A stretch of DNA of 7,066 nucleotides, taken from contig JAGMBH010000033.1 of NCBI GenBank assembly GCA_023129815.1, positions 1 through 7,066 of the forward strand, read 5' to 3'. The notes under the pieces were generated by a model. The model was not told the DNA's origin and did not search any database. It saw only the letters and a list, made by a program, of their open reading frames with translations. Below are positions 1-5,982 of the stretch, in pieces. Position numbers and translations under genes: made by a program. The stretch comes from Dehalococcoidia bacterium. GTDB lineage: Bacteria > Chloroflexota > Dehalococcoidia > GIF9 > AB-539-J10. The number at the start of each line of letters is the position of its first letter. Position 1 is the first letter of the stretch.

Positions 1-462
1 GGCGAGCGCACCTTCCAGCTTTTATGCCAGGTAGCTGGTAGGGCTGGGCGCGGGTTCAAAGCCGGGAAGGTCATCATCCAGACATATTCACCTGAGAACT
101 ATGCCATTCAATCTGCTGCCAAACATGATTATGTGGGCTTCTATAATCAGGAAATAGCTTATCGCCGCCAGTATAATTATCCTCCCTTTAGCCACTTCAT
201 CCGCTTGGTATACTACCATACCAATAATGATTTATGTCGCCGAGAGGCAGAGCGAGTAAGGGATACTATTCTGAATGAACAAGAGAGGAAAGGTATAACC
301 AAGTTGAGTTTAATTGGTCCTATACCCGCCTTTGCCGCCAGGGTCAGGGGCAGATATCGCTGGCAGCTCATCCTGCGAGGCTCTGACCCGGCTCAGGTTT
401 TATCGGGGATAACTCTGCCTCAAGGCTGGACTTTAGATGTTGACCCGGTGGGAGTGATATAA
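1..462 (+). CDS. priA: Primosomal protein N' (PriA helicase), C-terminal part
   Basis: The reading frame is open from the first base and ends with TAA, so this is the last 153 residues of a protein whose start lies left of the window. PriA is a superfamily 2 3'-5' DNA helicase that reloads the replisome at stalled forks. Residues 10-17 (QVAGRAGR) are helicase motif VI. They are followed by the usual PriA block with a VIIQTYSPEN-like segment and a hDY..FYNQEI..R..YNYPPF stretch at about residues 43-63, then the C-terminal domain ending in GWTLDVDPVGVI. The GTG at 133 is only an internal valine. The last 16 codons reappear after acs (about 2665-2712) with synonymous changes only. def lies downstream on the same strand, a neighbour often seen next to priA, but here separated by three other genes. 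Identification is firm; the N-terminal zinc and helicase core cannot be seen. Confidence 0.95.
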   Translation, partial: GERTFQLLCQVAGRAGRGFKAGKVIIQTYSPENYAIQSAAKHDYVGFYNQEIAYRRQYNYPPFSHFIRLVYYHTNNDLCRREAERVRDTILNEQERKGITKLSLIGPIPAFAARVRGRYRWQLILRGSDPAQVLSGITLPQGWTLDVDPVGVI

Positions 463-519
463 TTTTAGATAGAGTTACCAACTCGAGACAAGCATTTAAT
501 TAAAAGGGTGTTTAAAAAT

Positions 520-567
520 GTAGTACGAGGCTAAAGCCTCGTGCACGACCCTAAAGGGTTGCACTAC
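520..567 (+). repeat. Small three-armed palindromic element A
   Basis: The outer stem is GTAGT (520-524) with ACTAC (563-567). Inside are two back-to-back hairpins: ACGAGGCT-AA-AGCCTCGT (525-542, perfect) and GCACGACCCT-AA-AGGGTTGC (543-562, core ACCCT/AGGGT). The unit would fold as a three-way junction in RNA or as a cruciform in DNA. It resembles the short MITE-like or REP-like intergenic repeats found in some Chloroflexota and candidate-phylum genomes, from general recollection only. It lies in the acs leader at the same position as element B in the second leader copy. Confidence 0.7.
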
Positions 568-592
568 GAGAATCTTGGAGGTGGAGAGTATT

Positions 593-619
593 AAAACTGG
601 ATGAGGCAAATCCAGTTTT
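593..619 (+). promoter_or_regulatory. Leader hairpin upstream of acs
   Basis: A perfect 10-bp stem, AAAACTGGAT (593-602) with ATCCAGTTTT (610-619), encloses a 7-base loop. The loop side carries TGAGGC (602-607), which is repeated at 625-630. Both copies can pair with GCCTCA at 642-647, just ahead of the acs ribosome binding site. Alternative or pseudoknotted foldings are therefore possible. The 3' arm ends in four T only, so it is a weak candidate for a simple terminator. No known riboswitch class was recognised, and the hairpin is absent from the second leader copy. Confidence 0.5.
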
Positions 620-654
620 GAATCTGAGGCAAAATTAAACAGCCTCATTAATAC

Positions 655-660
655 AGGAGG
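655..660 (+). promoter_or_regulatory. Ribosome binding site of acs
   Basis: AGGAGG lies 5 bases before the ATG at 666, a near-ideal Shine-Dalgarno sequence that fixes the acs start. It sits 7 bases after the GCCTCA block that could pair with upstream TGAGGC copies. Confidence 0.8.
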
Positions 661-665
661 GGATT

Positions 666-2588
666 ATGGCAGAGGTATCTTTACCCTTTGAATCCAAATA
701 TTGGCCTTACAAGAAATATTCTGAGATGTACAACCGCTCGCTAAGAGACCCAGAAAGCTTTTGGGATAAAGAGGCTCGGAAACTAGATTGGTTTAAAACC
801 TGGGATACTGTGCTTGACTGGCAGCCGCCTTTCGCTCGCTGGTTTGTCGGCGGCAAGCTTAATGCCTGTTACCAATGCGTTGACCGCCATATCAAAACCT
901 GGCGGAGAAGCAAGGTTGCGATATACTGGGAAAGCGAGCTAGGGGAGAGTCGCATTTTAAGCTATTCCACCCTTTATAGAGCGGTCAATAAATTCGCTTC
1001 AGTCCTCAAGAATTTGGGTGTAGGCAAGGGAGATAAGGTTGCCTTGTACCTGCCAATGATTCCTGAATTGCCTATTTCTATGTTGGCTTGCTCCAGAATT
1101 GGTGCTATTCATACTGTAATATTCTCTGGCTTCAGTGCTCAAGCTCTAGCTGACAGGCTTAATGATACCCAGGCTAAACTCTTGGTTACAGTTGATGCCG
1201 GCTTCAGACGGGGTAAACCTCTAAAATTAAAAGAAATCGTTGAAGAAGCTATAAGCTTATCGCCCTCAATAGAGAAAACAATAGTGATTAGAAGAGCTGG
1301 TATAGCTGTGGAAATGAAGTCCGGGAGAGATTTCTGGCTTCACGACTTGCTTGCTAAGGCTGCTCCTTTTGTACCTCCTGAGCCTGTTGAGTCTAACCAT
1401 CCTCTTTATATCCTTTACACATCAGGAACCACTGGGAAACCTAAGGGGATTGTGCATAGCACCGGCGGCTACTGTGTTTTTAATCATTCTATGTATCAAT
1501 GGGTTTTCGATATAAAGGAGGAATCAGTTTATTGGTGCACTGCCGATGTTGGCTGGGTTACTGGGCATAGCTCAATAGTTTATGCCCCATTAATCCACGG
1601 CGCAGCCCAGGTACTTTACGAAGGGACTCCAGATTATCCTGCCGTAGATAGATACTGGGACATCATTGAGAAATACGGGGTTACCATATTCTATACCTCG
1701 CCTACAGCTATCAGGATGCTAATGAGATATGGTGAAGAGCCAGTCAAAAAGCACGACTTAAGTAGTCTAGAAGTATTGGGAAGTGTCGGTGAGGCGATCA
1801 ATCCAGAAGCTTGGCTATGGTACTACAAAAATATTGGCGGAGAAAGATGCCCCATAGTTGATACCTGGTGGCAAACCGAAACCGGTGGCATAATGATATC
1901 ACCTACCCCAGGCATAGAGTGTGTGCCTCTTAAACCAGGCTCGGTAACCTTTCCCTTGCCAGGTATCGCTGCTGATATAGTCGGCGAAGGAGGTCAACCA
2001 GTACCTCCCGGAGAAAAAGGATATTTGGTAATAAAAGCTCCCTGGCCTGGAATGCTTATGGGCATCCATCAAGACCCACAAAGGTATCAAGAATCATACT
2101 GGTCTAAGTTCCCCGGCATGTTTTACACTGGCGACTATGCAATTAGAGATAATGATGGCTATTTTTGGATACTGGGTAGAGCTGACGAGGTTCTCAAGAT
2201 AGCTGGACACAGAATAGGCACTATAGAGATAGAAGATGCTGCTGTATCACATCCTGCCGTAGCTGAAGCAGCAGTGGCTAGTAAGCCCGACCCCATCAAA
2301 GGGCAAAGCCTGGTCATATTTGCCATACTGAAGCAAGGAGTATCACCTTCACCAGAGTTGAATAAAGAGATAAAAGAGCACATACGCCACACAATAGGGC
2401 CAGTAGCTATACCTGATGAAATCTATTTCATAGCCAAACTGCCCAAAACAAGAAGTGGGAAAATCATGAGGCGAGTTCTTAGAGCTGTGGCTAGCGATGC
2501 CAGCGTTGGTGATTTGAGCACTTTAGAAGACGAAGCTTCAGTAGAAGAGGTCAAGAGAGCTTACGAAGAGCTTAAAAGAGAGGTGTAA
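666..2588 (+). CDS. acs: Acetyl-CoA synthetase, AMP-forming
   Basis: This 640-residue cytosolic enzyme of the ANL adenylating superfamily activates acetate with ATP and CoA to acetyl-CoA, AMP and pyrophosphate. Visible motifs in order are the N-terminal ACAS region (about 15-70), the P-loop-like YTSGTTGKPKG (251-261), WVTGHS (297-302), GSVGEAINPEAW (372-383), DTWWQTETGG (399-408), YTGD (487-490), the hinge and C-domain block GRADEVLKIAGHRIGT (504-519), and LPKTRSGK with the catalytic lysine at 599. V298, T299, V374 and W402 match the small acyl pocket of Salmonella Acs (V310, T311, V386, W414), so acetate is the likely substrate, with propionate possible. K599 is in the acetylation motif through which Acs is silenced in other bacteria. 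The length is normal and the AGGAGG site supports the ATG. It is flanked by two copies of the priA-end/leader module, suggesting acquisition as a unit. Confidence 0.93.
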   Translation: MAEVSLPFESKYWPYKKYSEMYNRSLRDPESFWDKEARKLDWFKTWDTVLDWQPPFARWFVGGKLNACYQCVDRHIKTWRRSKVAIYWESELGESRILSYSTLYRAVNKFASVLKNLGVGKGDKVALYLPMIPELPISMLACSRIGAIHTVIFSGFSAQALADRLNDTQAKLLVTVDAGFRRGKPLKLKEIVEEAISLSPSIEKTIVIRRAGIAVEMKSGRDFWLHDLLAKAAPFVPPEPVESNHPLYILYTSGTTGKPKGIVHSTGGYCVFNHSMYQWVFDIKEESVYWCTADVGWVTGHSSIVYAPLIHGAAQVLYEGTPDYPAVDRYWDIIEKYGVTIFYTSPTAIRMLMRYGEEPVKKHDLSSLEVLGSVGEAINPEAWLWYYKNIGGERCPIVDTWWQTETGGIMISPTPGIECVPLKPGSVTFPLPGIAADIVGEGGQPVPPGEKGYLVIKAPWPGMLMGIHQDPQRYQESYWSKFPGMFYTGDYAIRDNDGYFWILGRADEVLKIAGHRIGTIEIEDAAVSHPAVAEAAVASKPDPIKGQSLVIFAILKQGVSPSPELNKEIKEHIRHTIGPVAIPDEIYFIAKLPKTRSGKIMRRVLRAVASDASVGDLSTLEDEASVEEVKRAYEELKREV

Positions 2589-2630
2589 ATGCTTCCCAAA
2601 TGATTTTCCTGGCGCAGGAATGACACCTCT
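2579..2630 (+). terminator. Nested stem at the acs 3' end, possible terminator
   Basis: An outer 8-bp perfect stem, AGAGGTGT (2579-2586) with ACACCTCT (2623-2630), spans the acs stop codon. It encloses an inner hairpin TTCCTG-GCG-CAGGAA (2606-2620). Only a mixed TAATTCTT tract follows, so efficiency as an intrinsic terminator is doubtful. It may instead protect the 3' end of the message, or the inner palindrome may be part of a REP-like repeat. Confidence 0.4.
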
Positions 2631-2660
2631 TAATTCTTAAGGCCATTTTGACTAGTTATT

Positions 2661-2712
2661 AATCTTGCCCCAAGGCTGGACCTTAGATGTCGACCCCGTG
2701 GGAGTGATATAG
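2661..2712 (+). pseudogene. Relic of a second priA 3' end
   Basis: Read in the frame of 2665-2712, this stretch encodes the same last 15 residues and stop as priA (LPQGWTLDVDPVGVI, then TAG instead of TAA). Relative to 415-462 it differs at 415, 420, 432, 441, 447 and 462. All are synonymous, five at third codon positions and one a Leu CTG/TTG change. Homology fades upstream of about 2661 and an in-frame TAG occurs at 2653. It is therefore the severed end of a priA that diverged while still functional, not a simple drifting duplicate. Confidence 0.8.
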
Positions 2713-2769
2713 TTTTACACAAAGTCACTGACTCGCGACAAGCATTTAATCAAGAGGCCGTTTAAAAAT

Positions 2770-2820
2770 GTAGTTGCCCAATTTATTGGGCGACTGTGCC
2801 TGATTACCTAAGGCAACTAC
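2770..2820 (+). repeat. Small three-armed palindromic element B
   Basis: The outer stem GTAGT (2770-2774) with ACTAC (2816-2820) is identical to element A. The inner arms are GCCCAAT-TT-ATTGGGC (2776-2791, perfect 7 bp) and TGCCT (2797-2801) with AGGCA (2811-2815). Arm sequences are unrelated to those of element A, yet the layout of one outer stem and two inner hairpins is the same and the flanks are homologous. An alternative fold pairs GTAGTTGCC (2770-2778) with GGCAACTAC (2812-2820), which would compete with the first arm. Confidence 0.65.
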
Positions 2821-2909
2821 AAAATTTTGGGGGTGAAACGCCTCTGAGATGGCTGAAATTGAACGGGAAATCAAAATTAAACAGCCTGGACAAAAATAGA
2901 GAGGTGAAT

Positions 2910-3144
2910 ATGGCTTGCATTAGTTCTGACGGAAAACCCACTGAGTCAGGCACCAGGATGCTAAGGGCACTGCAATCGGGTTTCAGGTCTCCCAAAGAGA
3001 TTGCTAAGCGGACTAGGCTTCCCCTGTTCAGGGATGAGGGGCGGACTTTGTGAACTCATTCAAGCTGGATTAGCCAACCAGAAGGATGATAGTTATGAAT
3101 TGTCAGCCAGAGGGGGTGAACTGGTAGGCAGCTTGTCCACTTAG
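2910..3144 (+). pseudogene. Small winged-helix regulator, frameshifted
   Basis: From ATG 2910, with GAGGTG at 2901-2906 as ribosome binding site, the frame reads MACISSDGKP...MLRALQSGFRSPKEIAKRTRLPLFR and then runs into a TGA at 3051. Shifting by one base around GGG 3031-3033 gives a smooth continuation, GGLCELIQAGLANQKDD.YELSARG, ending at TAG 3142-3144. Removing one G would yield a 77-residue protein. It has a helix-turn-helix (SPKEIAKRTRLP), a recognition-helix-like segment (GGLCELIQAGL) and a wing (DDSYELSARGG), the pattern of minimal winged-helix transcription regulators. The likely reading is a pseudogene from a single-base insertion; a sequencing or assembly error is also possible. It may have regulated acs or the downstream DUF4405 gene, but nothing shows this. 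It uses leader copy B. Confidence 0.65.
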
Positions 3145-3165
3145 TTAGCTGAAAGGAGAGATTAT

Positions 3166-3456
3166 ATGAGAAAGTCGAGAAGAAACTACATTGTAGACCT
3201 CATTATATTCCTGCTAGCCTTGTTTGAAGTTGTATCTGGCTTTGTCCTATGGCTTGTCTTACCTAGAGGTAGAGGCTATATGGGAGGCAGAGGTGAAGAA
3301 TTAGTTACAGAAGCTACCTTCCTGTGGTCCAGAGATACCTGGCTTGACCTCCACAATTGGGTTGCCGTTGCCTTATTGGTTATAGTGGTGCTACATCTGA
3401 TTCTGCACTGGAGGTGGATAGTCCATATGACTAAAACAATCTGGAGGCGAAGCTAA
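3166..3456 (+). CDS. DUF4405 (flavinylation-associated cytochrome-like) membrane protein
   Basis: This 96-residue protein has a basic N-terminus (MRKSRRN), a first membrane helix at about 9-32, an extracytoplasmic loop rich in Gly and Arg (34-56), then WLDLHNWVAVALLVIVVLHLILHWRW covering the second helix (about 63-83). H63, H77, H81 and H87 are available as haem ligands; the LHNW and LHLILHW arrangement is typical of the DUF4405 family, described as cytochrome-like and often found near flavin-transfer electron chains. Haem binding and redox partners are inference, as no flavoprotein or FMN-transferase gene is visible here. AAGGAG at 3153-3158, 7 bases before the ATG, fixes the start. The gene follows the broken winged-helix gene by 21 bases and could share its transcript. 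Confidence 0.75.
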   Translation: MRKSRRNYIVDLIIFLLALFEVVSGFVLWLVLPRGRGYMGGRGEELVTEATFLWSRDTWLDLHNWVAVALLVIVVLHLILHWRWIVHMTKTIWRRS

Positions 3457-3651
3457 ACTTAAGAGCCTTCTTAGTCGCATAAGGGACTAGGAGCTATGCC
3501 ATGCTAAGGTGTTCAGTGATCTCCTAAGAGATGTGCATGGTTCAAGTTGATATTGACAGACGCAATCTTGACCTATATGGCTTCACCGATAACCTGTGCT
3601 AGAATGAGGGTAGAGTAGGGTATCTAACTGTATTTTCAAGGTTAAGTAAGT
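3457..3651 (+). other. Intergenic region before def
   Basis: This stretch of 195 bases has no convincing gene. It contains a hairpin CTTAGTC (3470-3476) with GACTAGG (3485-3491) just after the DUF4405 stop, without a T tract, and a short palindrome ATCTC-CTAA-GAGAT (3519-3532). Candidate promoter elements for def follow. A 21-codon open frame at 3537-3602 has no recognisable product. Confidence 0.5.
3553..3605 (+). promoter_or_regulatory. Candidate def promoter elements
   Basis: TTGACA at 3553-3558 is a perfect -35 hexamer, but the best -10 behind it (TATATG, 3574-3579) is only 15 bases away. A second option is an extended -10, TGC-TAGAAT, with the hexamer at 3600-3605, lacking a good -35. 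Either would give a short leader ahead of the ATG at 3652, where the ribosome binding site is weak. Confidence 0.3.
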
Positions 3652-4128
3652 ATGGCAGTCCTAAAGATTCGCACTTTGCCTGACCCGGTATTAAGACGAA
3701 AAGCCAAAAAAGTAACTAAAATTGATGGCTCTATTCAGAAGCTAATCGATGATATGATTGATACCATGCACGCTGCTCCGGGGGTGGGATTGGCTGCCCC
3801 ACAAATAGGAGTGTCGCTGCGCGTAGCAGTTATTGAACTACCTGGGGAGGAACTTATCACTCTGATTAACCCCGCAATAATTAAGAAGCAAGGTGAACGT
3901 ATAGTTGCAGAGGCATGTTTATCTGTGCCTGGCTATCAGGGGGAGATTAAGCGGGCGGTAACAGTTAAGGTCAAGGCACAGGACCGACAGGGCAGGGAAA
4001 TTCGCCTCAAGGGCGAGGAGTTGCTCGCCCACGCCTTGGAGCACGAGCTAGACCACCTCAATGGCATTCTATACATTGACCATATAGAAAGTCCCGATAA
4101 GCTGTGGAAACTGACCCAGCAGCTATAG
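3652..4128 (+). CDS. def: Peptide deformylase
   Basis: This 158-residue cytosolic metalloenzyme removes the formyl group from the N-terminal methionine of new proteins. The three family motifs are present: GVGLAAPQ (44-51, motif GxGxAAxQ), EACLS (87-91) and HELDH (131-135). C89, H131 and H135 are the metal ligands and E132 the catalytic acid/base. Motif 2 is normally EGCLS; here alanine replaces glycine, a mild variation next to the ligand cysteine. The length is slightly short, as the C-terminal helix stops at LTQQL. priA-def-fmt is a common order in bacteria; priA is upstream here with acs and two small genes in between, while fmt is absent and the next genes are convergent. The ATG is preceded only by a weak AAGG (3638-3642), but the N-terminus IRTLPDPVLRRKAKKV begins as expected for the family. 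Confidence 0.95.
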   Translation: MAVLKIRTLPDPVLRRKAKKVTKIDGSIQKLIDDMIDTMHAAPGVGLAAPQIGVSLRVAVIELPGEELITLINPAIIKKQGERIVAEACLSVPGYQGEIKRAVTVKVKAQDRQGREIRLKGEELLAHALEHELDHLNGILYIDHIESPDKLWKLTQQL

Positions 4129-4143
4129 AAGTTTTGAACTAAT

Positions 4144-4174
4144 CAAAAACTAAGCAGCTCAAGCCTGTAGAGCT
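4144..4174 (-). terminator. Weak terminator for the minus-strand operon
   Basis: Read on the minus strand after the stop at 4199, AGCTC (4174-4170) pairs with GAGCT (4160-4156) across a 9-base loop. GCTTAG and a run of five T (4149-4145) follow. The stem is short, so this is a low-confidence call. On the plus strand the AT-rich stem TTTTGA/TCAAAA at 4132-4148 may end def transcription. Confidence 0.3.
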
Positions 4175-4198
4175 TCTACTCTTGTAATGAACGTCAGG

Positions 4199-4762
4199 TT
4201 AGTGCCGAGGATGTCTAGGTTTAACCTTGCGTCTAAAATAATAAATGCCACAGGCCAAGAGCAATACACCAGCGACAATCCCGACAATCAATGCTATATT
4301 TGGGCCACCCTTTACTTCCTCGCTTGTTGATACCAAGAGGCGAATATAGTAATTTACTACCAATAATTCCTTCTCCTCCGGCGTGATACTCAGCCATATC
4401 TCCCAATCCTTACCGGCCCACTTTTGCTGTGACGGAATAGCTACTTTTACCCTTACCTCGGCTTCAGAGTTGGCTTGTACCTCAACTTGGTGAGGGAAGC
4501 TGACCCAGTTACTATTAGGAAACTCAGCCCTTCTTTGCCTTCTTTCCGATTCCTCAGGGTTATGAGTAGTTAAGATAAAAGTATGGCTTGTATTGTCCTT
4601 ATTATCGATAGTGAGGTTAAATTCAGCCGCCTCGCCTGGAGGTAAATTATCTATTTTTACCTCAACTGGGGAGACGCTGAAACTCCAAGCCATGACAAAA
4701 GAGGGCAAAAAGATGGCTGATAAAGCTACAATAAGACAAATGTATTTTATCTGACGCGCCAT
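4199..4762 (-). CDS. Secreted, C-terminally anchored Ig-like protein
   Basis: This is a 187-residue protein. It has a signal peptide at about 1-25 (MARQIKY, hydrophobic core, cleavage near VMA-W), then a beta-rich region of about 26-145 that starts SFSVSPVEVKIDNLPPGEAAEFNLTI and holds NKDNTSHTFILT, VEVQANSEAEVRVKVAIP and WEIWLSI. This strand pattern suits an Ig-like or alpha-macroglobulin-like fold. A membrane helix at about 155-176 and a basic tail (RRKVKPRHPRH) follow, so the domain should sit outside the cell. The opening loosely recalls DUF916-type surface proteins of Firmicutes WxL loci, but no specific family is claimed. The ATG overlaps the upstream stop as TGATG with no clear ribosome binding site, implying translational coupling. 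It is last in a three-gene operon with two secreted paralogues and may be their membrane anchor or assembly partner. Confidence 0.7.
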   Translation of the reverse strand: MARQIKYICLIVALSAIFLPSFVMAWSFSVSPVEVKIDNLPPGEAAEFNLTIDNKDNTSHTFILTTHNPEESERRQRRAEFPNSNWVSFPHQVEVQANSEAEVRVKVAIPSQQKWAGKDWEIWLSITPEEKELLVVNYYIRLLVSTSEEVKGGPNIALIVGIVAGVLLLACGIYYFRRKVKPRHPRH

Positions 4763-5322
4763 CAGGCAATCACAGTGCTTATGGTGATATGCGTTTCCAT
4801 CTGTCTATCACCATAGAAATGGCCGGTACTGGTATCGGCTAGAGGGGTTAGCAATTTAAGCCCAAATTGCTTCTGGTCGCCATTACCGATAAGTTGTATT
4901 GCATCTCCATTTGCTTTTCTCATTTGCGTATCAATTGTGGTGATCGAGGTATAGCTATCTGCACTGTCATATGCTATGTGATGCCACAATGCGTATTTTT
5001 TTACGGCAGTAGTATTATCGTTGCTTAGCGTCCACGTATATGCACCAGGATTATCAACCCACCCAGCATCTTCGCCTTTAATACGAATATCCACCACACA
5101 ATTGCCTTCATTGGTTATAGTGCACCAGGTTGGATTTGTCACATACTCTATGTTTGGCTCCACATCTCCTATATTCCACTCTGTTGGTTCCAGTGTAATT
5201 TCTACGTACTTATCAGTAAGCGCGGTAATGGTTACAGTGCTATCATCCGCGGCTAGTGCCGATAAACAAGGAATTAAAGCCAGGATAATAGCTAGTGCCA
5301 TGCTTACAATTCGCCTATTCAT
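4762..5322 (-). CDS. Secreted beta-rich protein, paralogue 2
   Basis: This 186-residue protein has a signal peptide (MNRRIVSMALAIILALIPCLSALA, cleavage near residue 25) and a mature part of alternating beta-prone segments. Features shared with the upstream paralogue are TxxxVEITLxPxxWxIGxVxPxxEYxTN, TWCT.TN.GNC with cysteines at 67 and 75 (likely a disulfide outside the cell), IKGEDAxW, YTWTLS (about 95-100), QKQFGLKLLTPLAD (150-163) and the C-terminal METHITISTVIA. No characterised family was recognised. LIPC is a poor lipobox, so signal peptidase I processing is preferred. The ATG is supported by TAGGA upstream and by the aligned start of the paralogue, though the frame stays open with similar codons (KVLRKLVGQ) for some distance before it. 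It lies 69 bases after paralogue 1 and overlaps the next gene as TGATG. Confidence 0.75.
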   Translation of the reverse strand: MNRRIVSMALAIILALIPCLSALAADDSTVTITALTDKYVEITLEPTEWNIGDVEPNIEYVTNPTWCTITNEGNCVVDIRIKGEDAGWVDNPGAYTWTLSNDNTTAVKKYALWHHIAYDSADSYTSITTIDTQMRKANGDAIQLIGNGDQKQFGLKLLTPLADTSTGHFYGDRQMETHITISTVIA

Positions 5323-5391
5323 CTGTCCTACCAGTTTCCTCAGAACTTTTTCACAAATTTAGCCAAAACAGGCATCTAGTTTGCCACAGCG

Positions 5392-5973
5392 TTAGACAGC
5401 CACGCCACTTATGATAATATGGGTTTCCATTTCCCCACCACCGTAGAAATAATTCTCGTAGTCAGCCACAGGAGCTTTCAATTTCAGCCCAAATTGCTTC
5501 TTATTCCCATCGCCCATTCCAAGACCAGGGTAAAATTCGCTTCCTATTCCGCTTTCATCCTTGCTGATGAGCACGTAGCCGACTTGATCTGCTTTCTCAT
5601 ACCATAGTACATATACTTGCGTGCCGTTACTCCCATCGTCACTAAGTGTCCACTTATACACGCTAGGGCTCTCAGTCCACACAGCGTCGTCACCTTTAAT
5701 GTAAGTATTCGCCATACAATTGCCTCTATTAGTCATGGTGCACCAAGTTTTTTCTGGATTTGTTTTATACTCCGTGTCTGGCCCTACTTGTCCTATTTCC
5801 CAGCTTGGGGGGTTCAATTCGATTTCTAGCACTGTCTTAGTGGTCGCGGTGATAGTTATAGTTCCAGTACCACTCCCCTCAGCTAGCGCCAGCAAAGAAG
5901 GGATTAAAGCTAGTATAACAGCTAAGGCAACGCTTGCAATTCGCGTGCTTATTTTCCCTGCTAATTTGCTCAA
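5392..5973 (-). CDS. Secreted beta-rich protein, paralogue 1
   Basis: This is the first gene of the operon and a clear paralogue of the next. It has a hydrophobic signal core (VALAVILALIPSLLALA), TWCTMTNRGNC with the same cysteine pair, IKGDDAVW, YKWTLS, KKQFGLKLKAPVAD and a C-terminal METHIIISGVAV. Function is unknown; it is exported and probably surface-associated. The start is unclear. The longest frame begins at ATG 6078, but that places a promoter inside the gene and adds an unlikely hydrophobic extension. The codon aligned with the paralogue's ATG is ATA (5950-5952), and from there both proteins would be exactly 186 residues. TTG at 5971-5973, giving MLSKLAGKISTR before the hydrophobic core, is the nearest permitted start and is used here; it would leave almost no 5' leader. 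Compared with paralogue 2 the mature part has a short insertion around ESGIGSEFYPGLGMG. Confidence 0.7.
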   Translation of the reverse strand: MSKLAGKISTRIASVALAVILALIPSLLALAEGSGTGTITITATTKTVLEIELNPPSWEIGQVGPDTEYKTNPEKTWCTMTNRGNCMANTYIKGDDAVWTESPSVYKWTLSDDGSNGTQVYVLWYEKADQVGYVLISKDESGIGSEFYPGLGMGDGNKKQFGLKLKAPVADYENYFYGGGEMETHIIISGVAV

Positions 5974-5982
5974 AACTTGCTC

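Larger units (their letters stand above)
411..645 (+). repeat. Direct repeat copy A: priA end plus leader of acs
   Basis: This segment matches 2661-2887. From 416 to 524 it aligns without gaps to 2666-2774 at a constant offset of 2250, with 16 differences in 109 bases (about 85% identity by hand count). Similarity breaks off inside a foldable element, resumes at 563-586 versus 2816-2839, and returns as an exact 16-base block at 630-645 versus 2872-2887. In both copies a Shine-Dalgarno site and an ATGGC start follow (acs here, a winged-helix gene in copy B). The unit is thus a priA 3' end with its whole noncoding leader, bracketing acs. Confidence 0.85.
2661..2887 (+). repeat. Direct repeat copy B: priA end plus leader of winged-helix gene
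   Basis: This is the partner of the 411-645 segment. Exact blocks shared with copy A include the 10-mers at 2701-2710, 2741-2750 and 2761-2770, and the 16-mer at 2872-2887. It carries the priA tail relic, the foldable element B and a leader ending at the Shine-Dalgarno site of the disrupted winged-helix gene. The AAAACTGGAT hairpin of copy A has no counterpart here. Confidence 0.85.

Noticed and set aside
1899..2392. Minus-strand open frames within acs (1899-2090 and 2159-2392)
   Set aside because: They lie wholly inside a well-supported enzyme gene, show no family resemblance and have no ribosome binding site of note.
411..2887. CRISPR array or IS-element ends as explanation for the flanking repeats
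   Set aside because: There are only two copies 2.2 kb apart, they contain priA coding sequence, and no transposase or terminal inverted repeats accompany them.
2796..3053. 85-codon open frame starting at ATG 2796 and its antisense shadow at 2804-2995
   Set aside because: The first 38 codons cover foldable element B and leader DNA homologous to the noncoding acs leader. The supported start is ATG 2910, and the real protein continues in another frame after 3031.
4199..5973. A true WxL/DUF916 surface locus
   Set aside because: The gene layout is suggestive, but the C-terminal WxL motif pair is absent and the anchored protein lacks clear DUF916/DUF3324 signatures. Kept only as an analogy.
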